This document shows, piece by piece, positions 1 through 6,081 of a DNA stretch of 8,443 nt. Position numbers and translations under genes: made by a program. This stretch comes from Oscillospiraceae bacterium (GTDB taxonomy: Bacteria > Bacillota > Clostridia > Oscillospirales > Oscillospiraceae). The DNA is taken from assembly GCA_020866945.1 (NCBI GenBank), contig JAJBVW010000028.1:1-8443 (forward strand), read 5' to 3'. The notes under the pieces were generated by a model, which saw nothing but the letters and a program-made list of their open reading frames with translations, had not been told where the DNA came from and did no database searches. How positions within the stretch are numbered: the stretch's first letter is position 1; each line of letters opens with the position of its first letter.

Positions 1-350
1 ATCACGGCGTTTAAGCCCACCCACGCGGCGGCCACGGCCAGGGCGGAGCGGTTCCGCTTTTCCGGGAGCTGGCCGCCCTTTTCCGGGATATAGTTTTTGG
101 CAAACTGCTTCTGGCAGCCCATGCTCTCCATGGAGGAGGGGAAGAAGCGGAGAATCATCTCCACCGCGAACACCAGCCATATCAGGGTCATTACGGCCTT
201 GCCCCGCGACAGCTCCGCCAGCAGGCCGGAGCCTGTCCGCACCCGCTGGAAGACATACAGCGCCACCGCCATCAGCAGCAGACAGCTTCGATAGACCAGC
301 TTTGTGTAGTGGAGCATACAGGTATTGGATAAACGCTTTGCTTTGGACAT
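1..350 (-). CDS. Partial membrane protein, function unknown (5' part only)
   Basis: A leftward reading frame opens at an ATG on the complement of 348-350 and stays open for 116 codons to the window edge, so the C-terminal part is missing. The start is supported by an AAAGGA ribosome site about 6 nt upstream. The visible protein begins MSKAKRLSNT and has hydrophobic stretches at about residues 24-36 (CLLLMAVALYVF), 57-70 (MTLIWLVFAVEMILRF) and 103-116. These suggest a polytopic inner-membrane protein. Between the second and third lies a polar segment with a distinctive FFPSSMESMGCQKQF stretch. I do not recognise the family with confidence. The gene is divergent from the aspartate-pathway operon and separated from it by about 280 bp, so shared regulation is possible but not shown. 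The open frame, good ribosome site and G/C-rich third positions make it very likely a real gene. Confidence 0.75.
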   Translation of the reverse strand, partial: MSKAKRLSNTCMLHYTKLVYRSCLLLMAVALYVFQRVRTGSGLLAELSRGKAVMTLIWLVFAVEMILRFFPSSMESMGCQKQFAKNYIPEKGGQLPEKRNRSALAVAAAWVGLNAV

Positions 351-379
351 AGCTCTTCCTTTCAGTCATTGGATATGTT

Positions 380-410
380 ATTATATTATTGTACCACATT
401 TTCCTGTCGC
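380..410 (-). promoter_or_regulatory. Possible sigma-A promoter for the leftward membrane-protein gene
   Basis: On the minus strand a perfect TATAAT occupies 380-385, about 30 nt upstream of the ATG at 350. No good -35 accompanies it: the best candidate is GCGACA at 405-410 with an over-long 19-nt spacer. A second -10-like TACAAT lies at 388-393. The position and AT-rich context fit a promoter, but the -35 is weak. Confidence 0.3.
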
Positions 411-444
411 GCGCCTCCCTTTTTAAAAAAATTGCAGGGATCGG

Positions 445-479
445 AAAATTACCGGCGCGCGTGTATGCCGGGAAATTTT
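445..479. repeat. Imperfect inverted repeat in the divergent intergenic region
   Basis: The arms AAAATTACCGGC (445-456) and GCCGGGAAATTTT (467-479) pair over 5 G/C pairs, then 2 and 4 A/T pairs, with two mismatches, around a 10-nt loop (457-466). It is followed by T and A residues, so it could fold as a terminator-like hairpin. However, no rightward gene lies upstream that would need one. An operator or a transcript-leader structure is equally possible. Confidence 0.4.
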
Positions 480-483
480 TATA

Positions 484-503
484 ATAATACCGGATAATAC
501 CGG
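484..503. repeat. Perfect tandem repeat of a 10-bp unit (candidate operator)
   Basis: The unit ATAATACCGG occurs twice head to tail (484-493 and 494-503). Its ACCGG core also appears in the palindrome just upstream (451-455). A TATAAT lies at 480-485 and overlaps the first copy. A 10-bp period places both copies on the same face of the helix, as expected for a cooperatively bound regulator. The downstream operon's first gene has a helix-turn-helix segment and could be the binder; this is inference. Confidence 0.4.
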
Positions 504-562
504 CAGACAGCTAGCCAAAAATGGAAAAGCTGCATAAAATAAAGGGGATAAGAAAAAAAGAC

Positions 563-591
563 TTGCATCCCGGGGATAAACGTGGTAAGAT
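563..591 (+). promoter_or_regulatory. Possible sigma-A promoter for the ACT-hom-lysC operon
   Basis: TTGCAT (563-568) and TAAGAT (586-591) are separated by 17 nt and would start transcription near 598, about 35 nt before the GTG start at 633. Three of six -35 bases and four of six -10 bases match consensus, so the call is tentative. An alternative is the perfect TATAAT at 480-485, which has no convincing -35. Confidence 0.35.
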
Positions 592-618
592 TCACCACAC
601 ACGGACAAATGACTTTGC

Positions 619-625
619 AAGGGGG
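619..625 (+). promoter_or_regulatory. Ribosome binding site fixing the ACT-protein start at GTG 633
   Basis: AAGGGGG lies 7 nt before a GTG at 633. The longer in-frame alternatives (GTG 582, ATG 609) lack a comparable site. They would also add residues that do not resemble the usual N-terminus of this family, which begins shortly before a KYYLV segment. Confidence 0.65.
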
Positions 626-632
626 ACATCTT

Positions 633-1079
633 GTGTCAGAGCAGGGGCGAACCAAATATTATCTGGTGAGCGGGGACGCATTGCCGGAGGTGTTCATCCG
701 GGTGACGCAGGCCCGGGAGCTGCTGGACACCGGCCAGGCGCAGACGGTGGCGGAGGCTGCCGAACGGGTGGGCATATCCCGCTCCGCCTATTACAAATAT
801 AAAAACGCGGTCATGCCCTTCCAGAGCGTTGGGGCGGGCCGTATCATCACATTCCAGATCATGCTCCGTCATCAGATGGGCGTGCTCAGCGAGGTGCTGG
901 GCCTTTTTGCGGATACGGGAGCCAATATCCTGACCATCAACCAGGGCATTCCCACCAACGGGGCCGCCCCGGTCACCGTCACGGCGGACACGGCGGATAT
1001 GGAAATTACCACGGAGACCCTGCTGGCCCGCCTGGAGGGAACGGAGGGCGTCATCAGCGCCGCCGTCGTGGCGGGATAA
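633..1079 (+). CDS. HTH and ACT domain protein, UPF0735/PheB type
   Basis: This is a protein of 148 residues, the usual size for the UPF0735 ACT-domain family (PheB of Bacillus). From the GTG start it reads VSEQGRTKYYLVSGDALPEVF. About residues 35-58 (TVAEAAERVGISRSAYYKYK) have the pattern of a helix-turn-helix, and the remaining ~75 residues from RIITFQIMLRHQMGVLSEVL form one ACT domain, the fold that binds free amino acids. It carries no catalytic motif that I can see, so a regulatory role is likely: amino-acid binding by the ACT domain altering DNA or partner binding by the HTH. That role is inference from the domains and position. It is the first gene of an operon, 36 nt before hom, and may respond to threonine or another aspartate-family product. 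The call is firm as to family and uncertain as to ligand. Confidence 0.88.
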   Translation: MSEQGRTKYYLVSGDALPEVFIRVTQARELLDTGQAQTVAEAAERVGISRSAYYKYKNAVMPFQSVGAGRIITFQIMLRHQMGVLSEVLGLFADTGANILTINQGIPTNGAAPVTVTADTADMEITTETLLARLEGTEGVISAAVVAG

Positions 1080-1115
1080 AGAGAAAGAAAACAACCAGAG
1101 AAGGAGAAAGAACGG

Positions 1116-2312
1116 ATGATAAAATATGCGATCCTCGGCTATGGCACGGTTGGCGGGGGCGTGGCGGAGGTCATGGCGGAGGGCCGTGAAAAGCTGGCGG
1201 CCCTGGCGGGACAGGAGCTGGAGCTGGGATATATCCTGGTGCGCCGCGATTTTCCCGGCGACCCCTATGCCGACAAAATGGTGCGGGATTTTTCCGTCAT
1301 CGAAAACGACCCGGAGGTGGCCATCGTGGCGGAGGTCATGGGCGGCACAGGCGCTGCCTTTGAATACTCCCGCCGGGCGCTGCTGGCGGGCAAGAGCGTT
1401 GTCACCAGCAACAAGGAGCTGGTAGCGGCTCATGGCCTGGAGCTGGAGGAATTGGCCCGGACGCATGGCGCGAGCTATCTCTTTGAGGGCAGCGTGGGCG
1501 GGGGCATCCCCATCCTGCGGCCCTTATATCAATGCCTGGGAGCCAACCGCATCGAACAGGTGTTCGGCATCCTAAACGGCACCACGAATTATATCCTGAC
1601 GGCCATGGATGCGCAGGGCCAGAGCTTTGAGGAGGCCCTGAAGGACGCGCAGGCCCTGGGCTACGCGGAGGCCGACCCCACGGCGGACGTGGAGGGCCAC
1701 GACGCGGGCCGGAAGATCACCATTCTGGCGGCTCTGGCCGTCGGGCAGAATCTGAACCCCCAGGACGGCCCCACCCAGGGCATCACCGGGGTGACGGCGG
1801 CGGATTTGGAGCTGGCTCACGCCCTGGGGTATACCATCAAGCTCCTGGGCCGGGCCATCCCGGCAGAGGACGGCTGCCAGGCCTTCGTGGCGCCGCATCT
1901 TGTGCCGATGGAGCATATGCTGGCCGGGGTCAGCGGCGTGATGAACGCCTGCGTCGTCCGGGGCAGCACCGTGGGCGAGGTGGTGCTGTATGGCCCCGGG
2001 GCCGGGAAGCGCCCCACCGCGAGCGCCGTCTGCGCGGACATTCTGGACGCGGCCATGCACCTCAACGGCGGCAAGACCATGCGCCTGGGAAAGCCGGGCG
2101 GCCTGGTAGCGCCGGAGGCGGCACTGGCGTCGGCGTGGTTTGTGCGCACCGGGGCGGGGCCGGATATGGTGCTGGCCCAGTTCCCCCAGGCGGCGCCTGT
2201 GTACGGGGCCAGCCGGGAATGCGGCTTCATCACCGCCCCCATGACCCGGAGCGAGCTGGAGGCCAGCCTTGGCGCGATGGAGGCCAAGGCCGTATATCGG
2301 GTGCTGGAATAA
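1116..2312 (+). CDS. hom: Homoserine dehydrogenase
   Basis: This cytoplasmic enzyme reduces aspartate 4-semialdehyde to homoserine with NAD(P)H, the branch point to threonine and methionine. It has 398 residues. A Rossmann nucleotide-binding loop GYGTVGGG is at residues 8-15, the conserved lysine is in SNKELVAAHG (K100), EGSVGGGIPI is at 124-133 and GILNGTTNYI at 151-160. The family signature runs from about 180 to 200, ending DVEGHDAGRK, with the catalytic-region D196 and K200 present. The catalytic part ends near residue 325. The remaining ~70 residues are shorter than the C-terminal ACT domain of ~430-residue firmicute homologues and only weakly resemble one. The start is supported by AAGGAG 9 nt upstream. 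It lies between the ACT protein and aspartate kinase (58-nt gap), consistent with one transcript. The function is secure; whether threonine inhibits this short form is not clear from the sequence. Confidence 0.96.
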   Translation: MIKYAILGYGTVGGGVAEVMAEGREKLAALAGQELELGYILVRRDFPGDPYADKMVRDFSVIENDPEVAIVAEVMGGTGAAFEYSRRALLAGKSVVTSNKELVAAHGLELEELARTHGASYLFEGSVGGGIPILRPLYQCLGANRIEQVFGILNGTTNYILTAMDAQGQSFEEALKDAQALGYAEADPTADVEGHDAGRKITILAALAVGQNLNPQDGPTQGITGVTAADLELAHALGYTIKLLGRAIPAEDGCQAFVAPHLVPMEHMLAGVSGVMNACVVRGSTVGEVVLYGPGAGKRPTASAVCADILDAAMHLNGGKTMRLGKPGGLVAPEAALASAWFVRTGAGPDMVLAQFPQAAPVYGASRECGFITAPMTRSELEASLGAMEAKAVYRVLE

Positions 2313-2370
2313 AACATATACTGAAAGCGGAAGGTTTTTGATTATCGAATTTATATAGGGAGACTGATAT

Positions 2371-3561
2371 ATGCTGATTGTGCAGAAATTCGGCGGCTCC
2401 TCTGTGGCGAACGCCCAGCGGATTCGCAACGTGGCGGGACTCATCGCGGAGTCGTTTTTGTATGGCAACGACGTGGTGGTGGTGCTCTCCGCCCAGGGGG
2501 ACACCACAGACGACCTGCTGGAAAAGGCGGCGGAGCTGAACAGGAACCCCTCCAAGCGGGAGCTGGATATGCTCCTGACCACCGGGGAGCAGCAGTCCGT
2601 GGCGCTGATGGCCATGTGCCTGGAGAGCATGGGACTGCCCGTTGTGTCCCTGACCGGCTGGCAGGTGGGCATCCGCACCGATACCGCCTACGGCAGCGCC
2701 CGCATCCGGCGCGTGGACACGGAGCGTCTCCGCCGGGAGCTGGACGCCCACCGCATTGTATTGGTGACAGGCTTCCAGGGCGTGAACAAATATGACGACT
2801 ACACCACCCTGGGCCGCGGCGGCAGCGACACCACGGCGGTGGCCCTGGCCGCGGCCCTTCATGCGGACTGCTGCCAGATATATACGGACGTGGAGGGCGT
2901 TTATACCACCGACCCCCGGAAGGTTCCGGCCGCCCGCAAGCTGGAGGAAATCACTTACGACGAAATGCTGGAGCTGGCCTCTATGGGCGCCCAGGTACTG
3001 ATGAACCGCTCTGTGGAGATGGCAAAGCGCTACGGAGTGGAATTGGAGGTGCTCTCCTCCCTGGTGAGAGCGCCCGGCACAAAGGTTAAGGAGGTTGTCA
3101 AACATATGGAAGAAATGAAGATTACCGGCATCGCCAAGGACGAGAAGGTGGCCCGCATCACGGTCATGCAGCTGGAGGATAAGCCCGGCACCGCCTTTCG
3201 GGTGCTGAACGCCGTGTCCAAGGCCGGTGTGAACGTGGATATGATTATCCAGGCCAATGGCCGCGACGGGGCCAACGACATGAGCTTTGTGGTGGCCGAT
3301 CAGGATGTGGAGGCGGCCCAGAAGGCCCTGTCCGCCTATCCCCACGTCTCCGTGGACACGAGCATTGCCAAGGTCAGCGTGGTGGGCGCCGGTATGATGT
3401 CCTCCGTGGGCCTGGCCTCCCTGGTGTTCGAGGCGCTGAACGACGAGCATATCAACATCCAGATGATTTCCACCAGCGAGATAAAAATTTCCTGCGTGAT
3501 AGACGCGACCAGCGCCGACCGCGCCGTGGCCGCTATCCATCGAAAATTCTTTGAAAATTAA
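2371..3561 (+). CDS. lysC: Aspartate kinase (monofunctional, two C-terminal ACT domains)
   Basis: This enzyme phosphorylates L-aspartate with ATP, the first step to lysine, threonine and methionine. It has 396 residues, the usual size of a monofunctional kinase. The N-terminal substrate motif KFGGSSV starts at residue 6. TTGEQQS is at 70-76, the phosphate-binding GRGGSDTTA at 148-156, and DVEGVYTTDPR at 173-183. Two ACT units follow, about 264-325 (MQLEDKPGTAFRVLNAV) and 335-396 (SVGLASLVFEALNDEHINIQ), the sites through which lysine and/or threonine usually inhibit. ATG 2371 has AGGGAGA 7 nt upstream. It is the last gene of the operon, and a strong terminator begins 21 nt after the stop. The function is secure; lysC is used as the general symbol because the effector of this isozyme cannot be read from the sequence. 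Confidence 0.96.
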   Translation: MLIVQKFGGSSVANAQRIRNVAGLIAESFLYGNDVVVVLSAQGDTTDDLLEKAAELNRNPSKRELDMLLTTGEQQSVALMAMCLESMGLPVVSLTGWQVGIRTDTAYGSARIRRVDTERLRRELDAHRIVLVTGFQGVNKYDDYTTLGRGGSDTTAVALAAALHADCCQIYTDVEGVYTTDPRKVPAARKLEEITYDEMLELASMGAQVLMNRSVEMAKRYGVELEVLSSLVRAPGTKVKEVVKHMEEMKITGIAKDEKVARITVMQLEDKPGTAFRVLNAVSKAGVNVDMIIQANGRDGANDMSFVVADQDVEAAQKALSAYPHVSVDTSIAKVSVVGAGMMSSVGLASLVFEALNDEHINIQMISTSEIKISCVIDATSADRAVAAIHRKFFEN

Positions 3562-3582
3562 GGTTTAGAGCGCATTGAGCTT

Positions 3583-3623
3583 ATTTTCGCGCCGTCCCTT
3601 GGGGCGGCGCGAAAATTTTATTC
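3583..3623 (+). terminator. Intrinsic terminator of the ACT-hom-lysC operon
   Basis: A 16-bp stem (3583-3598 with 3601-3616) has a GCGCCG-rich core, one G-T pair and a very tight apex, and is followed by TTTTATT. It starts 21 nt after the lysC stop and separates the biosynthetic operon from the next gene. Confidence 0.9.
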
Positions 3624-3643
3624 GTGTTTTCAGGAATAGATGG

Positions 3644-3672
3644 TTGACAGCGTGTAACTTTTGTGATAAATT
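3644..3672 (+). promoter_or_regulatory. Sigma-A-like promoter of the pseudokinase-lectin gene
   Basis: A perfect TTGACA (3644-3649) is followed after 17 nt by TAAATT (3667-3672), which matches four of six -10 bases; ATAAAT one base earlier (16-nt spacer) is an alternative. Transcription would start near 3679, leaving a leader of about 57 nt. The location just after the lysC terminator shows that the next gene is transcribed independently. Confidence 0.65.
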
Positions 3673-3707
3673 GTTTTTATATCGTAACCAATTTGTAACT
3701 TTTATCA
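3653..3707. repeat. Direct and inverted repeats in the pseudokinase promoter region
   Basis: The 10-mer TGTAACTTTT occurs at 3653-3662 (in the promoter spacer) and at 3694-3703 (in the leader), 41 bp apart, close to four helical turns. A third GTAAC is at 3684-3688. TGATAAA (3664-3670), overlapping the -10, is matched by its complement TTTATCA at 3701-3707. These are candidate operator or leader-structure elements, with no known regulator assigned. Confidence 0.4.
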
Positions 3708-3735
3708 AATCTGGCAAAGAGTGGGGTAGATAGAT

Positions 3736-5853
3736 ATGATAGATACTGGGCTGGAGCCAGGCGGAACTTTGATAGAATGCCTGGCGGGCATGACGGCGGA
3801 TGAGGCTGTCAAAATGGGCCGGGAGCTGTGCGCGCAGCTGCCGGGGGAGCCGGAAGGGTTCCACGGCGGCGTGTGGCCCGGAAATATCCAGCTGGACTGG
3901 GAGGGCAAGGCCGTCCTGGGCGCGCCTGACCACAGCGCGGCGGCTGGACGCACCGCAGACCAGGTGGAATATGTGGCCCCGGAGTATTTTTGGGACAATA
4001 TCGCCGCCGCGGCGGCGGATGTGTATGCCGTGGCCCTGCTGGTTTATGCCGGATGCAACGGGGGGCGTCTGCCTTTCCAGCCGGCGGAGGGCCTGACGGA
4101 GAAGGATCGCTCTGATGCGCTTCGCCGCCGCATGAAGGGGGAGCCTGTTCCCCGGCCGCAGGGCGTCAGCGACCAGCTTTGGGGCGTGCTGGAAAAGGCC
4201 CTGTCCTATGAGGCGGAGAGCCGCTACCTCACCGCCCGGGAGCTGCTGTCTGCCCTTGGCGACACGGACGAGGCGCTCCCCGTGCCGGAGGCTGCCGTAA
4301 GCGCCGCCGCCATTGCGGCTGCCGCTGCGGAAGCGCAGGCGCAGACTGATGTTCCGGCGGAGGAGCCGGTTTCTGAGGAAGCCGCCCCCGCAGAGGATGC
4401 GGCCCCTGCGGAGACGGAACCGGCGGAGGAACCTGCCCCTGAGGCGGAGCAAGCGCCCGAGGCGGACGCCGCTGCCCAGGAGGAGACTGCTTTGGAAGAG
4501 TCTGCTCAGGGGGAGTCCGTCCAGGCGGAGGAACCCGCCCCCGAGGAAGCTGCCGAAGAACCTGCGGCCCCGAAGGATGGGGAACCGGCCCCTGACGGCG
4601 AGACCACCCCGGAGGGGGACGTGAACTGGACGGAAGAGCCGGCGGAGCTGAGCCAGGAGACCGGCGGCCTTTCCGCGCAGGAGGAGCAGACTGCCAAGCG
4701 GCAGTACACCGTCCAAAAGGATTTTGAAAAAACCCGCCACGCCCGGCGGGAGCCGTCCATGGCACCTGCCGCCCAGCGGAAGAAGAAAAAGGGCGTTTTG
4801 GGCCTGGTGCTGCCCGTGCTCGGGGCCGCCGTCCTGCTGATTGTGGTGCTGGCGCTGATATTTGGCGGGAACGGGGATATTCAGGAGACCTCTGAAAACT
4901 TTGCCGTCTCCCCGGCGACAGCCGAGCCTACGGCCACGCCCATCACCATCACGCCCGCCCCCACGGCTGCCGCCACCGCCTCCCCTGCTCCCACAGAGGA
5001 CGCGGATGAGGACACGGAGGAGACCGAAACGGACGATGAGGGGACGCTTACCGCCGCCACCGCTACACCGGGAACGGGCAGCGGCACCGGCACCAGTTCT
5101 TCCTCTGGATCCTCGTCCGGCTCTAATACAAGCACTGGTTCCAGCTCCGGCACTGGCACTGGCTCTAGCTCTAGCTCTAGCAGCTCCAGCTATACGGTCA
5201 CCGAGGTCAGCGACACAGTATATGTGACGTACAGCGTGACGAACGTCCGCAACGGCCCCGGCACAAGCTACAGCATTCTTGGCACGGTGACGGCGGGCAC
5301 ATCTCTGACCCGCACCGGCATCTCCGGCGGATGGAGCCGTGTCAGCTATAACGGGCAGACGGGCTTTATCTCTACCTCGCTCCTGTCCACCACCGCTCCG
5401 ACGGCCACCGCCGCGGCGACAGCTACTGCGGCGCCCACCGAAACACCCGTAGCAACGGCTGCTGCCACGCCTACACCTACCGCCGCGCCCACGGCGACTC
5501 CGGCGGCCACCGTTACCTCGGCTCCGTCGGCGGCCTATACAATCACGGTCAGCAGCCTGGGCTGGGAGGACGCGAAGGCCGAAGCGGAAAGCGCCGGCGA
5601 GACCCTTGCCGTCCTGTCTGACGACAGTGATTTTGAAGGCCTGACCGGCCAGCTGGACACGGTAGGCGCCTCGTATGCCTGGCTTGGCGCGGTGAAGGAG
5701 GACGATACCTGGTATTGGGAGCAGGACGGCGAAAAGACCGCCTTCTCCGAGACTGACGCCGCCAACTGGGGCGACGACACCGACGGCGAATGGCTCCTTC
5801 TGGCCAAAATAGATGGCGACTGGCAATACATAGCCGTCTCCGCGGAGGATTAG
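3736..5853 (+). CDS. Single-pass surface receptor: C-lobe-only pseudokinase, TM, SH3b and C-type-lectin-like domains
   Basis: This gene encodes 705 residues and I know of no named family for the whole. Residues 1-176 match the C-lobe of a Hanks-type Ser/Thr kinase: HGGVWPGN (43-50) stands where HRDLKPxN is expected, AP at 63-64 replaces the DF of DFG, and APE (81-83), DVY (95-97), LPF (112-114) and the late R163 are kept. There is no glycine loop or VAIK lysine, and an in-frame TAG 9 nt before the ATG rules out a longer start, so it should be catalytically dead. After an Ala-rich helix (187-202) comes an acidic Glu/Pro/Ala linker (203-320). A KKKK stop and transmembrane helix (351-377) follow, so the N-terminus is inside. 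Outside are Thr/Pro- and Ser/Gly-rich linkers (385-486), an SH3b domain (about 496-550, with NVRNGPGTSYSILG and GWSRVSYNGQTGFIS), a second Thr/Pro/Ala linker (552-600) and a cysteine-free C-type-lectin-like domain (601-705, GWEDAKAEAES, YAWLGAVKEDDTWYW, NWGDD). Binding wall or glycan ligands is inferred. The gene has its own promoter and terminator, and the ribosome site (GTGGGG) is weak. Confidence 0.85.
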   Translation: MIDTGLEPGGTLIECLAGMTADEAVKMGRELCAQLPGEPEGFHGGVWPGNIQLDWEGKAVLGAPDHSAAAGRTADQVEYVAPEYFWDNIAAAAADVYAVALLVYAGCNGGRLPFQPAEGLTEKDRSDALRRRMKGEPVPRPQGVSDQLWGVLEKALSYEAESRYLTARELLSALGDTDEALPVPEAAVSAAAIAAAAAEAQAQTDVPAEEPVSEEAAPAEDAAPAETEPAEEPAPEAEQAPEADAAAQEETALEESAQGESVQAEEPAPEEAAEEPAAPKDGEPAPDGETTPEGDVNWTEEPAELSQETGGLSAQEEQTAKRQYTVQKDFEKTRHARREPSMAPAAQRKKKKGVLGLVLPVLGAAVLLIVVLALIFGGNGDIQETSENFAVSPATAEPTATPITITPAPTAAATASPAPTEDADEDTEETETDDEGTLTAATATPGTGSGTGTSSSSGSSSGSNTSTGSSSGTGTGSSSSSSSSSYTVTEVSDTVYVTYSVTNVRNGPGTSYSILGTVTAGTSLTRTGISGGWSRVSYNGQTGFISTSLLSTTAPTATAAATATAAPTETPVATAAATPTPTAAPTATPAATVTSAPSAAYTITVSSLGWEDAKAEAESAGETLAVLSDDSDFEGLTGQLDTVGASYAWLGAVKEDDTWYWEQDGEKTAFSETDAANWGDDTDGEWLLLAKIDGDWQYIAVSAED
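5163..5180 (+). repeat. Hexanucleotide repeat (CTCTAG)x3 inside the Ser-rich linker
   Basis: Three perfect copies of CTCTAG encode alternating TCT/AGC serine codons in the Ser/Gly/Thr linker of the pseudokinase-lectin protein. Such a tract could change length by slippage in steps of two residues without breaking the frame. It is short, so instability is only a possibility. Confidence 0.5.
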
Positions 5854-5869
5854 GAGACCATAGTCTCCT
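5852..5869 (+). repeat. Small perfect hairpin at the stop codon
   Basis: AGGAGAC (5852-5858) and GTCTCCT (5863-5869) pair over 7 bp around the loop CATA, overlapping the TAG stop at 5851-5853. There is no T run, so it is not itself a terminator. It may protect the mRNA end or be incidental. Confidence 0.3.
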
Positions 5870-5938
5870 CCGGGATGCTGGGCTATGTGACGAAGTAACA
5901 GAACATAGCAGGGCAGCCTGCCGCTGCCGCAATAGATG

Positions 5939-5984
5939 CACAGGCCGCCGGTCGTCGTTTGACTGCCCGCGGCCTGTGTTTTTT
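5939..5984 (+). terminator. Intrinsic terminator after the pseudokinase-lectin gene
   Basis: A perfect 10-bp G/C-rich stem, CACAGGCCGC (5939-5948) with GCGGCCTGTG (5969-5978), encloses a 20-nt loop and is followed directly by six T residues (5979-5984). It lies 85 nt after the stop codon. Confidence 0.85.
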
Positions 5985-6026
5985 CCGTGGACGCCGGAGG
6001 CGTTGGGAATTGGAAAAGGTTATTTT

Positions 6027-6058
6027 CAAAAAAGTGCGAGAAATTATTGACTTTTTTG
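6027..6058. repeat. Perfect 9-bp inverted repeat overlapping a -35 element (candidate operator)
   Basis: CAAAAAAGT (6027-6035) and its exact complement ACTTTTTTG (6050-6058) flank a 14-nt AT-rich centre. The right arm overlaps the TTGACT -35 box at 6047-6052, the position expected for a repressor or activator site. The A/T-rich arms make a chance match somewhat easier than the length suggests. Confidence 0.45.
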
Positions 6059-6075
6059 GCAAGGGGGGGTACAAT
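6047..6075 (+). promoter_or_regulatory. Sigma-A-like promoter of the transglutaminase-like protein gene
   Basis: TTGACT (6047-6052) and TACAAT (6070-6075) each match five of six consensus bases and are 17 nt apart. Predicted start is near 6082, giving a leader of about 185 nt. A further TATAAT at 6083-6088 lacks a suitable -35. Confidence 0.7.
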
Positions 6076-6081
6076 CATTCT

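Noticed and set aside
582..632. Upstream start (GTG 582 or ATG 609) for the ACT-domain protein
   Set aside because: No ribosome site precedes them, GTG 582 adjoins the possible -10 box, and the extra residues do not resemble the family N-terminus; GTG 633 has AAGGGGG at 7 nt.
1572..3540. Long minus-strand frames opposite hom and lysC
   Set aside because: They are His/Gly/Arg-rich shadows of two well-conserved enzymes and lack start signals and domain patterns.
3562..3735. A missing kinase N-lobe encoded just upstream of the pseudokinase gene
   Set aside because: The 174-bp gap holds a terminator, a promoter and an in-frame stop 9 nt before the ATG, and no glycine-loop coding sequence is visible.
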